Source of the DNA: Rhodomicrobium vannielii ATCC 17100
GTDB taxonomy: Bacteria > Pseudomonadota > Alphaproteobacteria > Rhizobiales > Rhodomicrobiaceae
Reading direction: 5' to 3'
Length of the DNA stretch: 64,000 nt
Assembly (NCBI RefSeq): GCF_000166055.1
Contig: NC_014664.1
Location: forward strand, 2,238,001-2,302,000
Shown here: positions 8,161 to 17,198 of the stretch, in pieces
Layout of the letters: every line of letters begins with the position of its first letter
How positions within the stretch are numbered: position 1 is the stretch's first letter
Notes under the pieces: model-generated
Database searches by the model: none
What the model saw: the letters and a program-made list of their open reading frames with translations, nothing else
Told to the model about the DNA's origin: nothing
Program-made: the position numbers and the translations under genes

Positions 8161-8186
8161 CGATGGCCGGGTCTCCCCGGCCATCG
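8161..8186 (-). terminator. Terminator of hppA
   Basis: CGATGGCCGGG (8161-8171) and CCCGGCCATCG (8176-8186) form a perfect 11-bp stem with a 4-base loop. On the minus strand it is followed by TTGTTTCTTTC. It lies 63 bases past the hppA stop. Confidence 0.85.
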
Positions 8187-8248
8187 ACATTTTCTACGCG
8201 TCTAGAATGGCGCGCCGGTCAAATCATCCGGCAATGCCAGGCTATCGC

Positions 8249-10402
8249 CTACTGGTGAGCAAGCACCGCGAGGATCAGGAGCGCCACGATATTGGTGATC
8301 TTGATCATCGGGTTTACGGCCGGACCGGCGGTGTCCTTGTAGGGATCGCCCACCGTGTCGCCGGTCACAGATGCCTTGTGAGCATCCGAGCCCTTCATGT
8401 GGCGGACGCCATCCTTGTCGACGAAGCCGTCTTCGAAAGACTTCTTGGCGTTATCCCACGCGCCGCCGCCGGAGGTCATCGAGATGGCGACGAACAGTCC
8501 CGTGATGATCACGCCGAGGAGCATCGCACCAAGCGCGGAGAACGCGGCCGATTTGCCCGCGATCGCGTTGATGATCACGAAGATCACGACAGGCGACAGC
8601 ACAGGCAGCAGCGACGGGATCACCATTTCCTTGATGGCGGCCTTGGTCAGCATGTCCACCGCGCGACCGTAGTCCGGCTTTTCGGTGCCTTTCATGATGC
8701 CCGGCTTCTCGCGGAACTGACGGCGGACTTCCTCGACGATGGAACTCGCCGCGCGCCCGACCGCAGTCATGCCCATCGCCGCGAAGAGATAGGGCAGCAT
8801 ACCGCCGAACAGCAAGCCGACCACGACATACGGGTTCGAGAGCGAGAAATCGACGGTCACGTTCTTGAAGTACTGGAAGTGATCCGGGTTCGTCGCCGCC
8901 TGACCGATGAAGTAGCGCAGGTCCTCCGTATAAGCCGCGAACAGCACGAGTGCGCCGAGGCCCGCAGAACCGATGGCATAGCCCTTCGTCACGGCCTTTG
9001 TCGTGTTACCGACCGCGTCGAGCGCGTCGGTGGTCTTGCGAACGCTTGAAGGTAGATCCGCCATCTCGGCGATGCCGCCCGCATTGTCCGTCACCGGGCC
9101 GAAAGCGTCGAGAGCAACGACCATGCCGGCGAGGGCGAGCATCGTCGTTACGGCGATGGCAATGCCGTAAAGACCGGCGAGGTTATAGGTGGACAGGATG
9201 CCTGCGATGATGACGATTGCCGGAAGGGCCGTGGATTCAAGCGAGACGGCGAGGCCCTGAATGACGTTCGTACCATGGCCGGTCACAGACGACTGCGCGA
9301 TCGACCTCACCGGGCGATAGTCCGTACCGGTGTAGTATTCGGTGATCACGACGATGGCGGTTGTCACGGCGAGACCGACCACGCCGCACCAGAACAAGTC
9401 CATACCCGTGAACGTCGCTTCGTTGGCTTTCAGCGTCGTGCCGAGGCCGACGAGGTAGTCGGTAAGCGGATAGAGGGCGATCAGAGAGAGCAAGCCGGTG
9501 GCGATGAAGCCCTTGTAGAGCGCGCCCATGATCGAGTTGTTCGAGCCAAGGCGGACGAAGAACGTGCCGATAATGGAGGTCACGACGCAGGCCGCGCCGA
9601 TGGCGAGCGGGAAGACCATCATCCGGGACAGAAGGTCCGGATCGTAGGCGAAGTAGATGGAGGAAAGCACCATGGTCGCAACGACGGTCACGGCGTAGGT
9701 CTCGAAAAGGTCGGCCGCCATGCCAGCGCAGTCGCCGACGTTGTCGCCCACGTTGTCGGCGATGGTCGCCGGGTTGCGCGGGTCGTCCTCGGGGATACCG
9801 GCTTCAACCTTGCCGACGAGATCGCCGCCGACGTCAGCGCCTTTCGTGAAGATGCCGCCGCCAAGACGTGCAAAGATCGAAATCAGCGAGGCGCCGAAGC
9901 CAAGAGCCACGAGCGCATCGATCACGCGGCGGTCATTCGGCGCATAGCCGAGATACTGCGTCAGCACGCCGTAATAGAAGGTGACGCCGAGCAGCGCGAG
10001 ACCGGCCACGAGAAGCCCGGTCACAGCGCCCGCCTTGAAGGCCATGGAAAGGCCCTGAGCGAGGCTTTCGGAAGAGGCCTGCGTCGTCCGCACATTCGCG
10101 CGAACAGACACGAGCATGCCGATGAAGCCCGCCGCGCCCGACAGAAGCGCGCCGATCAGAAAGCCGACGCCAACCGTCAAGGACAGGAGATAGGTGAGGA
10201 TGACGAAGATGACCGCGCCGACGATCGCGATCGTGGTGTACTGCCGCGTCAAATAGGCTGACGCGCCTTCCTGAATCGCCGCGGCGATTTCCTGCATGCG
10301 CGCGTTGCCGGGGCTGGCCGCCAACAGCGAGCGCGTGGTCAGCGCGCCATACAGGATGGAGAGCGCGCCCCCAGCAATAATGATCCAAAGTACTTGGTTC
10401 AT
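8249..10402 (-). CDS. hppA: K+-independent H+-translocating membrane pyrophosphatase
   Basis: The 717-residue integral membrane enzyme hydrolyses pyrophosphate and pumps protons across the cytoplasmic membrane. The family signature [19 protein letters not shown] and the second acidic block ([21 protein letters not shown]) that bind Mg-PPi are intact, with about 16 hydrophobic segments. In [16 protein letters not shown] the Lys and Thr occupy the positions that are Ala and Gly in K+-dependent enzymes, so this should be the K+-independent proton pump. The start ATG has AGGAT upstream. It is monocistronic, with its own terminator at 8161-8186. Such pumps are typical of photosynthetic and facultatively anaerobic alphaproteobacteria under low energy supply. 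Confidence 0.97.
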   Translation of the reverse strand: MNQVLWIIIAGGALSILYGALTTRSLLAASPGNARMQEIAAAIQEGASAYLTRQYTTIAIVGAVIFVILTYLLSLTVGVGFLIGALLSGAAGFIGMLVSVRANVRTTQASSESLAQGLSMAFKAGAVTGLLVAGLALLGVTFYYGVLTQYLGYAPNDRRVIDALVALGFGASLISIFARLGGGIFTKGADVGGDLVGKVEAGIPEDDPRNPATIADNVGDNVGDCAGMAADLFETYAVTVVATMVLSSIYFAYDPDLLSRMMVFPLAIGAACVVTSIIGTFFVRLGSNNSIMGALYKGFIATGLLSLIALYPLTDYLVGLGTTLKANEATFTGMDLFWCGVVGLAVTTAIVVITEYYTGTDYRPVRSIAQSSVTGHGTNVIQGLAVSLESTALPAIVIIAGILSTYNLAGLYGIAIAVTTMLALAGMVVALDAFGPVTDNAGGIAEMADLPSSVRKTTDALDAVGNTTKAVTKGYAIGSAGLGALVLFAAYTEDLRYFIGQAATNPDHFQYFKNVTVDFSLSNPYVVVGLLFGGMLPYLFAAMGMTAVGRAASSIVEEVRRQFREKPGIMKGTEKPDYGRAVDMLTKAAIKEMVIPSLLPVLSPVVIFVIINAIAGKSAAFSALGAMLLGVIITGLFVAISMTSGGGAWDNAKKSFEDGFVDKDGVRHMKGSDAHKASVTGDTVGDPYKDTAGPAVNPMIKITNIVALLILAVLAHQ

Positions 10403-10769
10403 GGATGAGATCCTGGAACGAGAGGGTTGGGCGAAAGAAGCCCACGGCCGGACGAGTGGAAATATCGTTTAGCTTCCGGCACAGCGCCGCGACCTTAGAA
10501 AACTTGGCCGCACAAGGCAACACGGGAGTGTCAACACATTTTCCGGAACCGCATGGCTGGTATCATTGTCAAATCGCGGAAGACTCGAGCATGTTTTTTC
10601 AGCAGCGCTGTTATGAGGATGAGTTGGCCGGGACGGCTTATAGTCGCAGTTTTGCTTCCGCCGTCGAAATCCAACGAACCGCACCCTGCCTCGCGCGCAA
10701 AACTCGACATGCGTTTTCGGCGTTCACCCGAACCCGTAGTCCGCGCCAAGCTTAGCCTTTCTGCCCCCG
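10403..10769. other. Intergenic region between cusA and hppA
   Basis: 367 bases without a credible gene. It must carry the hppA promoter on the minus strand and the 3' end of the cus transcript. I see no clear terminator hairpin with a U-tract and no recognisable operator. Small open frames here have neither family motifs nor good ribosome sites. Confidence 0.5.
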
Positions 10770-13700
10770 TCACCCGTCTGCTGTCACCGAAGCGCGAATC
10801 GCCTGCGCCGTTGTGCGCGGTTCCGGCTTCGACAGGCCGACACCCTTCACCAGAGCATAGATCGCCGGGATGACGACCAAGGTCAGGACCGTCGATGAAA
10901 CCATGCCGCCGATCATGGGCACGGCAATGCGTTGCATCACTTCGGAGCCGGTCCCCGTGCTCCAAAGGATGGGCAATAGCCCCGCCATGATCGCCACGAC
11001 GGTCATCATCTTGGGTCGGACGCGCTCCACCGCGCCACGCATGATGGCTCTGTGAAGATCGGCCTTTGTGAACGGCTCGCCTTGGGCTTCGCGCTCAGCC
11101 TTCACCTCCCGTAGCGCCTGATCGAGATAGATCAGCATGACGACGCCCGTTTCGGCCGCGACGCCCGCAAGCGCGATGAAGCCGACCGCGACGGCCACCG
11201 ACATATTGAAGCCGAGCCACCACATCAGCCATAAGCCGCCGACGAGCGCAAACGGCAGCGATAACATCACGATGAGCGTTTCGGTCAGCGTGCCGAAATT
11301 GAGATAGAGCAGCAGGAAGATAATGGCGAGCGTGAGCGGCACCACGATCTTCAGCTTCGCGATGGCGCGTTGCATGTATTCGAATTGGCCGCTCCACTGG
11401 ACATAAGTCCCGGTCGGGAATTTTACATTGTCGACCACCGCTTTCCGAGCGTCGGCAACATAGCTCCCAAGGTCGCGGCCTTGCATGTCGACATAAATAT
11501 AGACGGCGAGTTGCCCGTTTTCCGTGCGGATCGCATTCGGCCCGCGCGTCTGTTGCACCGTGGCGACCTCCCCGAGTGGCACCGCGCCACCGCTCGCCAA
11601 CGGCACGAGCACCTCGCGAGCGATCGCTTCGGGATTGTCGCGGAAATCGCGCGGGTATCGGACGTTGACCGTGTAGCGCTCGCGGCCCTCGACGGTCGTT
11701 GTCACGGCTTGGCCGCCGAGCGCCATGGCGATGGTGTCCTGAAGGTTGCCGATCAGGAGGCCATAGCGGGCGAGTGCATCGCGATCCGGGACGATGTCGA
11801 GGTAATAGCCGCCGATCACGCGCTCGGCGTAGGCGCTGGTGGTGCCGGGCACATTTCGGACGACAGTCTCGATCTGCTTTGCAACCTGATCCAGTTCGGT
11901 CAGATCCCTGCCGAGCACCTTGATGCCGACGGGCGTGCGAATGCCCGTCGCGAGCATATCGATGCGCGCCTTGATCGGCATCGTCCATGCATTGGAAACG
12001 CCCGGAAATTGCAGCGCCTTGTCCATCTCGGCGGTCAGGCTTTCAATGGTGACGCCAGGCCGCCATTCCTCCTTCGGCTTCAGGTTGATGACGGTCTCGA
12101 ACATCTCGGTCGGGGCCGGGTCGGTCGAAGTCTCCGCGCGCCCTGCCTTGCCGTACACGGAGGCGACCTCCGGAAAGGTCTTGATGATGCGGTCCTGTGT
12201 TTGCAGGAGATCCGCAGCCTTTGTGATGGAGATGCCCGGCAAAGTCGTCGGCATGTAAAGCAGCGTGCCCTCGTCGAGTGTCGGCATGAACTCGGAGCCG
12301 AGCTGCGAAGCGGGCCAGACGCTTGCGCCGAGGACGGCAAGCGCCACGACAATCGTCAGCGTTCTCGCTTTCAACACCCCCTTGATGATGGGCCGGTACA
12401 GCCAGATGAGCACCCGGTTGATCGGGTTCTTGTGCTCGGGGATGATTTTCCCACGCACGAACAGGATCATCAGCACCGGCACGAGCGTCACGGACAGAAT
12501 CGCCGCCGCCGCCATCGAGAAGGTCTTGGTGAAAGCGAGCGGACCGAACATCCGCCCTTCCTGCGATTCCAGCGTGAAGATCGGCATGAAGGAAACGGTG
12601 ATGATGAGCAGGCTGAAAAACAGCGCCGGGCCGACTTGTTTCGCCGCCTCAATGAGGATTTCAGAGCGCGGTTTGCCTGGCTCGGCGCGTTCAAGATGCT
12701 TGTGCGCATTCTCGATCATGACAATCGCGCCATCGATCATGGCGCCGATGGCAATCGCGATGCCGCCGAGGCTCATGATGTTTGCGCCGAGGCCGAGCCA
12801 GCGCATGGCGGCGAAGGCCAGCAGGATGCCGACCGGCAGCATGAGAATGGCGACCAGCGCGCTGCGAATGTGCAGCAGGAAGACGATGCAGACCAACGCA
12901 ACGATGGCGCTCTCTTCCAGGAGCGTGCTTTTCAGCGTGTCGATCGCGGCATAGATGAGGTTCGAGCGATCGTAGACCGGAACGATATCCGTGCCCGCGG
13001 GCAAGCTTGGCGCGAGTTCCGCCATACGCTTTTTCACGTTGTCGATAACGTCGAGCGCATTCAGGCCAAACCGCTGAAGCGCGATGCCGCTCGCGACCTC
13101 GCCCTCGCCGTTGAGTTCGGTAATGCCGCGCCGCTCGTCGGGTCCAAGTTCGATCCGGGATACATCGCGCAACAAGACCGGCGTTCCATTATCCACCTTC
13201 ACGACGATCTTGCGCAGATCTTCGACGCCGCGGAGATAGCCCTTGCCGCGAACGACATACTCAAATTCGGAAAGCTCCAGCGTGCGGCCGCCGACATCGG
13301 CATTACTGGCGCGAATGGCGTCCCGGATCTTGTCGAGCGATATACCGAGATCGCGCAGCCGCTGCGGATCGACGATCACATTATACTGCTTCACGAAACC
13401 GCCGGCGCTGGCAACTTCCGCGACGCCTTCGGCCTTGGCGAGGCCATAGCGCAGCGTGAAATCCTGAAGCGAGCGCGTCTCCGCGAGGTTCAGCGTCTTT
13501 GAGTGGATGGCGTACTGATACACCCAGCCGACGCTTGTCGCATCTGGGCCGAGCACCGGCGTAATGCCCGTGGGCAGGCGCGCCTGCGCGGCGTTCAAAT
13601 ATTCAAGAACGCGGCTTCGCGCCCAGTAGATGTCGGTGCCGTCCTCGAAAATGATGTAGACAAACGAGACGCCAAAAAACGAAAACGCGCGAACGACTTT

Positions 13701-13937
13701 CGATTTCGGCACCGTCAGCATCGCGGTTGCCAGAGGATAGGTAACTTGATCCTCGACCACTTGCGGCGCCTGGCCCGGATAGTTCGTGTAGACGATGACT
13801 TGCGTGTCGGACAGATCGGGGATGGCATCGAGCGGCAGATGACGCAGCGCATAGATGCCGCCCGCGATGGCGAGGAGGGTTGCGATCAGCACGACCATGA
13901 TGTTGCGCGCCGACCATTCGATGATGCGGGCAATCAT
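10770..13937 (-). CDS. cusA: CusA/SilA-type heavy-metal RND efflux pump
   Basis: The 1055-residue inner-membrane pump belongs to the HME-RND group. Cu/Ag type is suggested by FVYIIFEDGTDIYWARSRVL near residue 110, the TM4 motif GAMIDGAIVMIENAHKHLE (proton-relay Asp and Glu) and methionines in the periplasmic cleft region, including TEMFETVINL and ARIDMLATGIRTPVG, which align with metal-binding Met positions of E. coli CusA. The ATG overlaps the adaptor stop (ATGA), so pump and adaptor are translationally coupled. It is the last gene of the operon. No CusC/TolC-type outer-membrane gene is adjacent, so an unlinked one must serve. Zn/Co/Cd pumps (CzcA) are the alternative, less well supported. 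Confidence 0.92.
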   Translation of the reverse strand: MIARIIEWSARNIMVVLIATLLAIAGGIYALRHLPLDAIPDLSDTQVIVYTNYPGQAPQVVEDQVTYPLATAMLTVPKSKVVRAFSFFGVSFVYIIFEDGTDIYWARSRVLEYLNAAQARLPTGITPVLGPDATSVGWVYQYAIHSKTLNLAETRSLQDFTLRYGLAKAEGVAEVASAGGFVKQYNVIVDPQRLRDLGISLDKIRDAIRASNADVGGRTLELSEFEYVVRGKGYLRGVEDLRKIVVKVDNGTPVLLRDVSRIELGPDERRGITELNGEGEVASGIALQRFGLNALDVIDNVKKRMAELAPSLPAGTDIVPVYDRSNLIYAAIDTLKSTLLEESAIVALVCIVFLLHIRSALVAILMLPVGILLAFAAMRWLGLGANIMSLGGIAIAIGAMIDGAIVMIENAHKHLERAEPGKPRSEILIEAAKQVGPALFFSLLIITVSFMPIFTLESQEGRMFGPLAFTKTFSMAAAAILSVTLVPVLMILFVRGKIIPEHKNPINRVLIWLYRPIIKGVLKARTLTIVVALAVLGASVWPASQLGSEFMPTLDEGTLLYMPTTLPGISITKAADLLQTQDRIIKTFPEVASVYGKAGRAETSTDPAPTEMFETVINLKPKEEWRPGVTIESLTAEMDKALQFPGVSNAWTMPIKARIDMLATGIRTPVGIKVLGRDLTELDQVAKQIETVVRNVPGTTSAYAERVIGGYYLDIVPDRDALARYGLLIGNLQDTIAMALGGQAVTTTVEGRERYTVNVRYPRDFRDNPEAIAREVLVPLASGGAVPLGEVATVQQTRGPNAIRTENGQLAVYIYVDMQGRDLGSYVADARKAVVDNVKFPTGTYVQWSGQFEYMQRAIAKLKIVVPLTLAIIFLLLYLNFGTLTETLIVMLSLPFALVGGLWLMWWLGFNMSVAVAVGFIALAGVAAETGVVMLIYLDQALREVKAEREAQGEPFTKADLHRAIMRGAVERVRPKMMTVVAIMAGLLPILWSTGTGSEVMQRIAVPMIGGMVSSTVLTLVVIPAIYALVKGVGLSKPEPRTTAQAIRASVTADG

Positions 13938-15331
13938 TTCGCTTCTCCACCGGTAGTGAGCCCCTGAAGCGCGGCTTTGAGATTGCTTTCCGCGTCGATG
14001 AGAAAGTTGGCGGCGGTGACGACCTTGTCCTTGTCGGAAACGCCCTCCCTGATTTCGACGAACCCATCGCCGCGACTTCCGGTTTTGACTTCGCGCGGCT
14101 CGAAACGGCCTTCGCCCTTGTCCACGATGACGGTTTTGCGAATACCGCTGTCGATGATCGCGCTTTCCGGAACAGCGACCACAGGCTTATTGCTGCCGCT
14201 GTCGATGGCCACATCGGCGTACATGTTTGGCCTGAGGATCGTCTCGGGATTGGCGAGTTCGATGCGCACGCGCGCCGTTCGCGTTTCCTTGTTCAGGACG
14301 GGGTAGATGAGGCTGATCGTTCCGGTGAAGGTCTTGCCGGGATAGCCACGCGGCGTAACGGTTGCCTTTTGGCCCGGCGCGATCATCGCGAGATCCCGCT
14401 CGGCCACGTCGGCCAGCACCCAAATCACGGAGAGATCGGCGATGCGAAACAGGACATCGCCCGTCTTCGCCTGCATGCCTTCGACGACGTTGTGTTCGAC
14501 GACAAAGCCATCTCGCGGCGCCGGCCAGACAACCGTCAGCGAACCTTGCTTGCTGCGCTCGATGTCCTTGATGATCGCATCCGGCACGCCGAGATTTTCA
14601 AGGCGTTGCCTTGCGCCCCTGTTGGTGGAGAGTCCTCCGGTATCGCGGATTCCCAGATCGGTGATGTATTGAGCCGCCGCCGCCGACAAGACGGAGCTGT
14701 ATACGCGCATCAGAGGCTCGCCTTTGCGGACCTTGCTGCCCGTCGTGATGTGCTCCAACCCGTTGAGGAAGGCATCGAAGCGAAGCACAACGACCGACTG
14801 GCGATGCTCGTCGGCCTGAACCACGCCGGGAGCACGGATCGAGGTCACGATCGCGCGCCTGGTCACCGGCTCGGATCGCACTCCGGTCCGCTGGAGTTTT
14901 CCGGGGGAGATTTTGACCGTGGAGCCGTCTTGCTCGTCGCCCTCGTAGACGGGGATGTAGTCCATCCCCATCGAGTCCTTTTTGGGCGCGGTGGAGACGT
15001 CGGGCAGCCCCATGGGATTGCGGTAGTAGAGGATTTTGCGACCGCCTTGCGGCTTTGCCGGTTTCGCGCCCTGGAAGCTTGCCTCCTGATCCTCGTACAC
15101 CGGCACGTAGGCGCGGCCATCGGGCGTCTTCTTCGGCTCGGGCGAGAAATCGCTTTTCCCGTCCGGGTCTTGCCAGTAAAGAACCTCGCGCCCGGCCGCG
15201 CCGGACTCCGCCGCCATGCTTTTCGCAACGACGCGCACGCTTGGCCATGTGCCGGGCTCCGATCGGTAGCCGACAACGGCGCTCGCGAAGACCGCCATGA
15301 CGGCGGTCCCCGCTAAAAGCTTGCTGTTCAT
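13934..15331 (-). CDS. cusB: CusB-like periplasmic adaptor with two heavy-metal-binding modules
   Basis: A 465-residue membrane-fusion protein with an N-terminal signal/anchor. Residues 99-130 hold a heavy-metal-binding module (ILYYRNPMG then DSMGMDYIPVYEG), the YHS-like motif common in Cu efflux adaptors. Residues 49-80 are a second copy (VLYWQDPDGK then TPDGRAYVPVYED) in which the methionines are replaced. The barrel-sandwich and hairpin domains follow (about 140-390), with VVEGMQAKTGDVLFRIADLS and RGYPGKTFTGTISLIYP. It links CusA to an outer-membrane channel and in CusB delivers Cu(I)/Ag(I). The gene is 2 bases downstream of the FixH-like gene and overlaps cusA by 4. Confidence 0.92.
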   Translation of the reverse strand: MNSKLLAGTAVMAVFASAVVGYRSEPGTWPSVRVVAKSMAAESGAAGREVLYWQDPDGKSDFSPEPKKTPDGRAYVPVYEDQEASFQGAKPAKPQGGRKILYYRNPMGLPDVSTAPKKDSMGMDYIPVYEGDEQDGSTVKISPGKLQRTGVRSEPVTRRAIVTSIRAPGVVQADEHRQSVVVLRFDAFLNGLEHITTGSKVRKGEPLMRVYSSVLSAAAAQYITDLGIRDTGGLSTNRGARQRLENLGVPDAIIKDIERSKQGSLTVVWPAPRDGFVVEHNVVEGMQAKTGDVLFRIADLSVIWVLADVAERDLAMIAPGQKATVTPRGYPGKTFTGTISLIYPVLNKETRTARVRIELANPETILRPNMYADVAIDSGSNKPVVAVPESAIIDSGIRKTVIVDKGEGRFEPREVKTGSRGDGFVEIREGVSDKDKVVTAANFLIDAESNLKAALQGLTTGGEAK

Positions 15332-15333
15332 GA

Positions 15334-15726
15334 CTAGTCTTTGGCCTGGATCAGGACCGTACCTTCGACAGTCTCGCTCTCGCCGGGCACCTTGGCCATG
15401 AGCTTGAGCGCCCAGCTTCCAGCCATGGTGAGATCGGCCTTGAAGCGGTAAAGCCCTGGCTCGCTCGATGCGTCCGCCGCAAGCTTGCCCGTCATATCGC
15501 CCATGCCATCGGGGGACATGTCGAGGCGGGAGCGGAACAGCACGGCACCCGTCACGGGCTTGCCCGTTGGCTTGTGTATCAGCCGAACCGCGACGTCTCG
15601 GCCAGAACCGGCCTTGAAATCGTTGGAGACAGCCTGGAATTCGTAGTCGTTCGCTCCGGCAAATGCCTGAGAATCGAGGAATACCACCGCGAGCCCGAGG
15701 GCAGCGGCGCTGAAATGCAATTTCAT
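15334..15726 (-). CDS. FixH/YtkA-like secreted protein of copper operon
   Basis: A 130-residue protein with a signal peptide (residues 1-23, cleavage after AFA) and a single beta-sandwich-like domain: VAVRLIHKPTGKPVTGAVLF, RLDMSPDGMGDM and a final SWALKLMAKVPGE. This is the FixH/YtkA-like fold often encoded in Cu export operons; the Met/Asp-rich loop could bind Cu. Start chosen at the ATG directly before the signal peptide. The stop is 2 bases before cusB, indicating one transcript. Confidence 0.75.
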   Translation of the reverse strand: MKLHFSAAALGLAVVFLDSQAFAGANDYEFQAVSNDFKAGSGRDVAVRLIHKPTGKPVTGAVLFRSRLDMSPDGMGDMTGKLAADASSEPGLYRFKADLTMAGSWALKLMAKVPGESETVEGTVLIQAKD

Positions 15727-15810
15727 CGCGTCAATCCTGTTCGAAGAGTTTCTGTCGCGCGCGCAGCCGCGTGCAACCGCAGAACGTGCTGGGACTCGGT
15801 TCGAATGGGA

Positions 15811-16224
15811 TCAGACTTGTGGAGGCGGTGCCGGAGGTTGGCGCATGCTGTCGGGCGGCCTATTGGCCCGATGAAGAGTGTGGCGCGTGGGGATGGTCAT
15901 AGCGGCAAGGGCAACCGGCCGCACATCGACCATCGCGCTGAAGCATTTCAAGCATAAGCAGGAATCGTGCGTGCATTTCGCCTTGGAGCCGCAGCCGTTG
16001 CACGCGTCGGCAGGAGCCTTCGACGGAGCTTTATGGCAACCACCCATGCCGCCCTTGTGCTCGGGCATCATGGACTGTGCGGACGCGTGATGGCTGGAAG
16101 CGTCACTTTCGAGGGCAGGGCCCTTCATGGAGACGGAATGCGTAGCCATGGCTGAACTAGTGCTTATGCTAAGCACAAGGCCAATCGAGATAATAATGGC
16201 CAACAAGGTGCGCAAGATCGCCAC
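15811..16224 (-). CDS. Cys/His/Met-rich exported protein, probable metal binder
   Basis: The 137-residue product begins with a signal peptide (about 1-27, ending AMA). The mature part is metal-ligand rich: HSVSM, HHASAQSMMPEHKGGMGGCH, then CNGCGSKAKCTHDSCLCLKC. Proteins of this make-up are frequent at the head of copper-resistance operons, where they are thought to buffer or sense periplasmic Cu(I). It is the first gene of the 16224-10770 operon, 84 bases before the FixH-like gene. I know no named family for it with certainty; metal binding is inferred from composition and context. Confidence 0.65.
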   Translation of the reverse strand: MAILRTLLAIIISIGLVLSISTSSAMATHSVSMKGPALESDASSHHASAQSMMPEHKGGMGGCHKAPSKAPADACNGCGSKAKCTHDSCLCLKCFSAMVDVRPVALAAMTIPTRHTLHRANRPPDSMRQPPAPPPQV

Positions 16225-16717
16225 GCTTTCGGTTCGTCATCCTGACACAGAACCCTACGGCAGATCGGTTTGAACTCCAAGCTCCACTTTGCCCACATCA
16301 AAGAACGGGAAAATCATTCGAACGGTAAAGGTCGCGATCCAATGGGCTTGCCGGGTGTGGGGCCGATGGCTGAGCTTCAACAAGCGCGTTCGAAAGACGC
16401 GGAATAAAGCGCTGCCTTGGCTTGCGGCGAATCGTTCAAAGAGTGCGCGTGGCGTCCCTCGCACAGTTCGCTGCATTTAATGGGCTGTTTCAAACTCGAT
16501 TGCTCAAACGGCAGACTTCACGCATATACTTCTGTTTGTATTTGCGTCAAATACACAACCTTTGATTGCACAGTTTAGTGCTGTATTAGCAACAACCGCC
16601 CATTTTATTGAATCATAAATTTTAATCAACCCAAACGGGCGGAGCCGAACCGCCTCATTATTGTCTAGACATGTAGGTGGGCAACGCGTTGATTTCGCGA
16701 ATTGGGTGGGCACCCTG
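16225..16717. other. Divergent intergenic region, cus operon / curli locus
   Basis: About 490 bases without a convincing gene. It must contain the promoter of the copper operon (minus) and that of the curli locus (plus). The half next to csgF (16500-16660) is clearly AT-richer than its surroundings, as expected for a regulated promoter. I could not identify a CueR, CsgD or other operator by eye. Confidence 0.5.
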
Positions 16718-17128
16718 ATGAAAATTCATTCTCTTATTCTTTGCGTATTTTTTGCTGGCACAGCCAGTGCTGCGGAGCTTGGTTATACGCCAGTCAATCC
16801 TTCGTTCGGCGGCAGCCCCTTGAATGGCTCCACACTTCTGTCTGAAGCATCAGCTCAGAAGCCGAACGCTCCGACATCCAAAACGGCCTCGTCGACGACA
16901 AGCGCGTCGCAGCAGTTCCTCCAGATGCTGCAATCACAGCTTTATGCGAGCCTTGCAAGCTCGGTCGCTCAGGCGGTTACCGGAGCGACCACGGGCGGCA
17001 CTATCGTCCTCGACAATCTGACGGTGACCTGGGCCATCGCATCGACAGGCAAGGTCATCACGATGACCGACGCCAGCACTGGCCAGGTGACAAAAATAAC
17101 GGTGCCGATCGTCACCACGTCCAACTAG
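16718..17128 (+). CDS. csgF: Curli assembly protein CsgF
   Basis: CsgF is secreted to the cell surface, where it plugs and extends the CsgG pore and anchors the curli nucleator. The diagnostic N-terminal motif after the signal peptide is present: LGYTPVNPSFGGSPLNGS, equivalent to the FINPSFGGNPLNGS segment of E. coli CsgF that lines the CsgG channel. Length (136 residues) fits the family. The ATG at 16718 is preceded by GGGTGGG with 7-base spacing and gives a proper signal peptide (cleavage after ASA); an in-frame start at 16661 would add a non-signal extension. csgG follows 70 bases later. Confidence 0.9.
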   Translation: MKIHSLILCVFFAGTASAAELGYTPVNPSFGGSPLNGSTLLSEASAQKPNAPTSKTASSTTSASQQFLQMLQSQLYASLASSVAQAVTGATTGGTIVLDNLTVTWAIASTGKVITMTDASTGQVTKITVPIVTTSN

Positions 17129-17198
17129 CGGCACGGACGCGCCGGGACAGGTTGAGGTTAGGCATTTTTTATCCGTATACGGATTGAAGAGGTATTTC

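Noticed and set aside
10531-10965. Minus-strand frame overlapping the cusA 3' end
   Set aside because: Overlaps the cusA coding region in another frame and shows no motif.
11370-13502. 710-codon plus-strand open frame opposite cusA
   Set aside because: Antisense shadow of a high-GC gene; His/Asp/Arg-rich composition typical of reversed codons and no family motif.
16289-16480. 63-codon plus-strand frame upstream of csgF
   Set aside because: No ribosome site, no signal peptide and unusual basic composition; probably chance.
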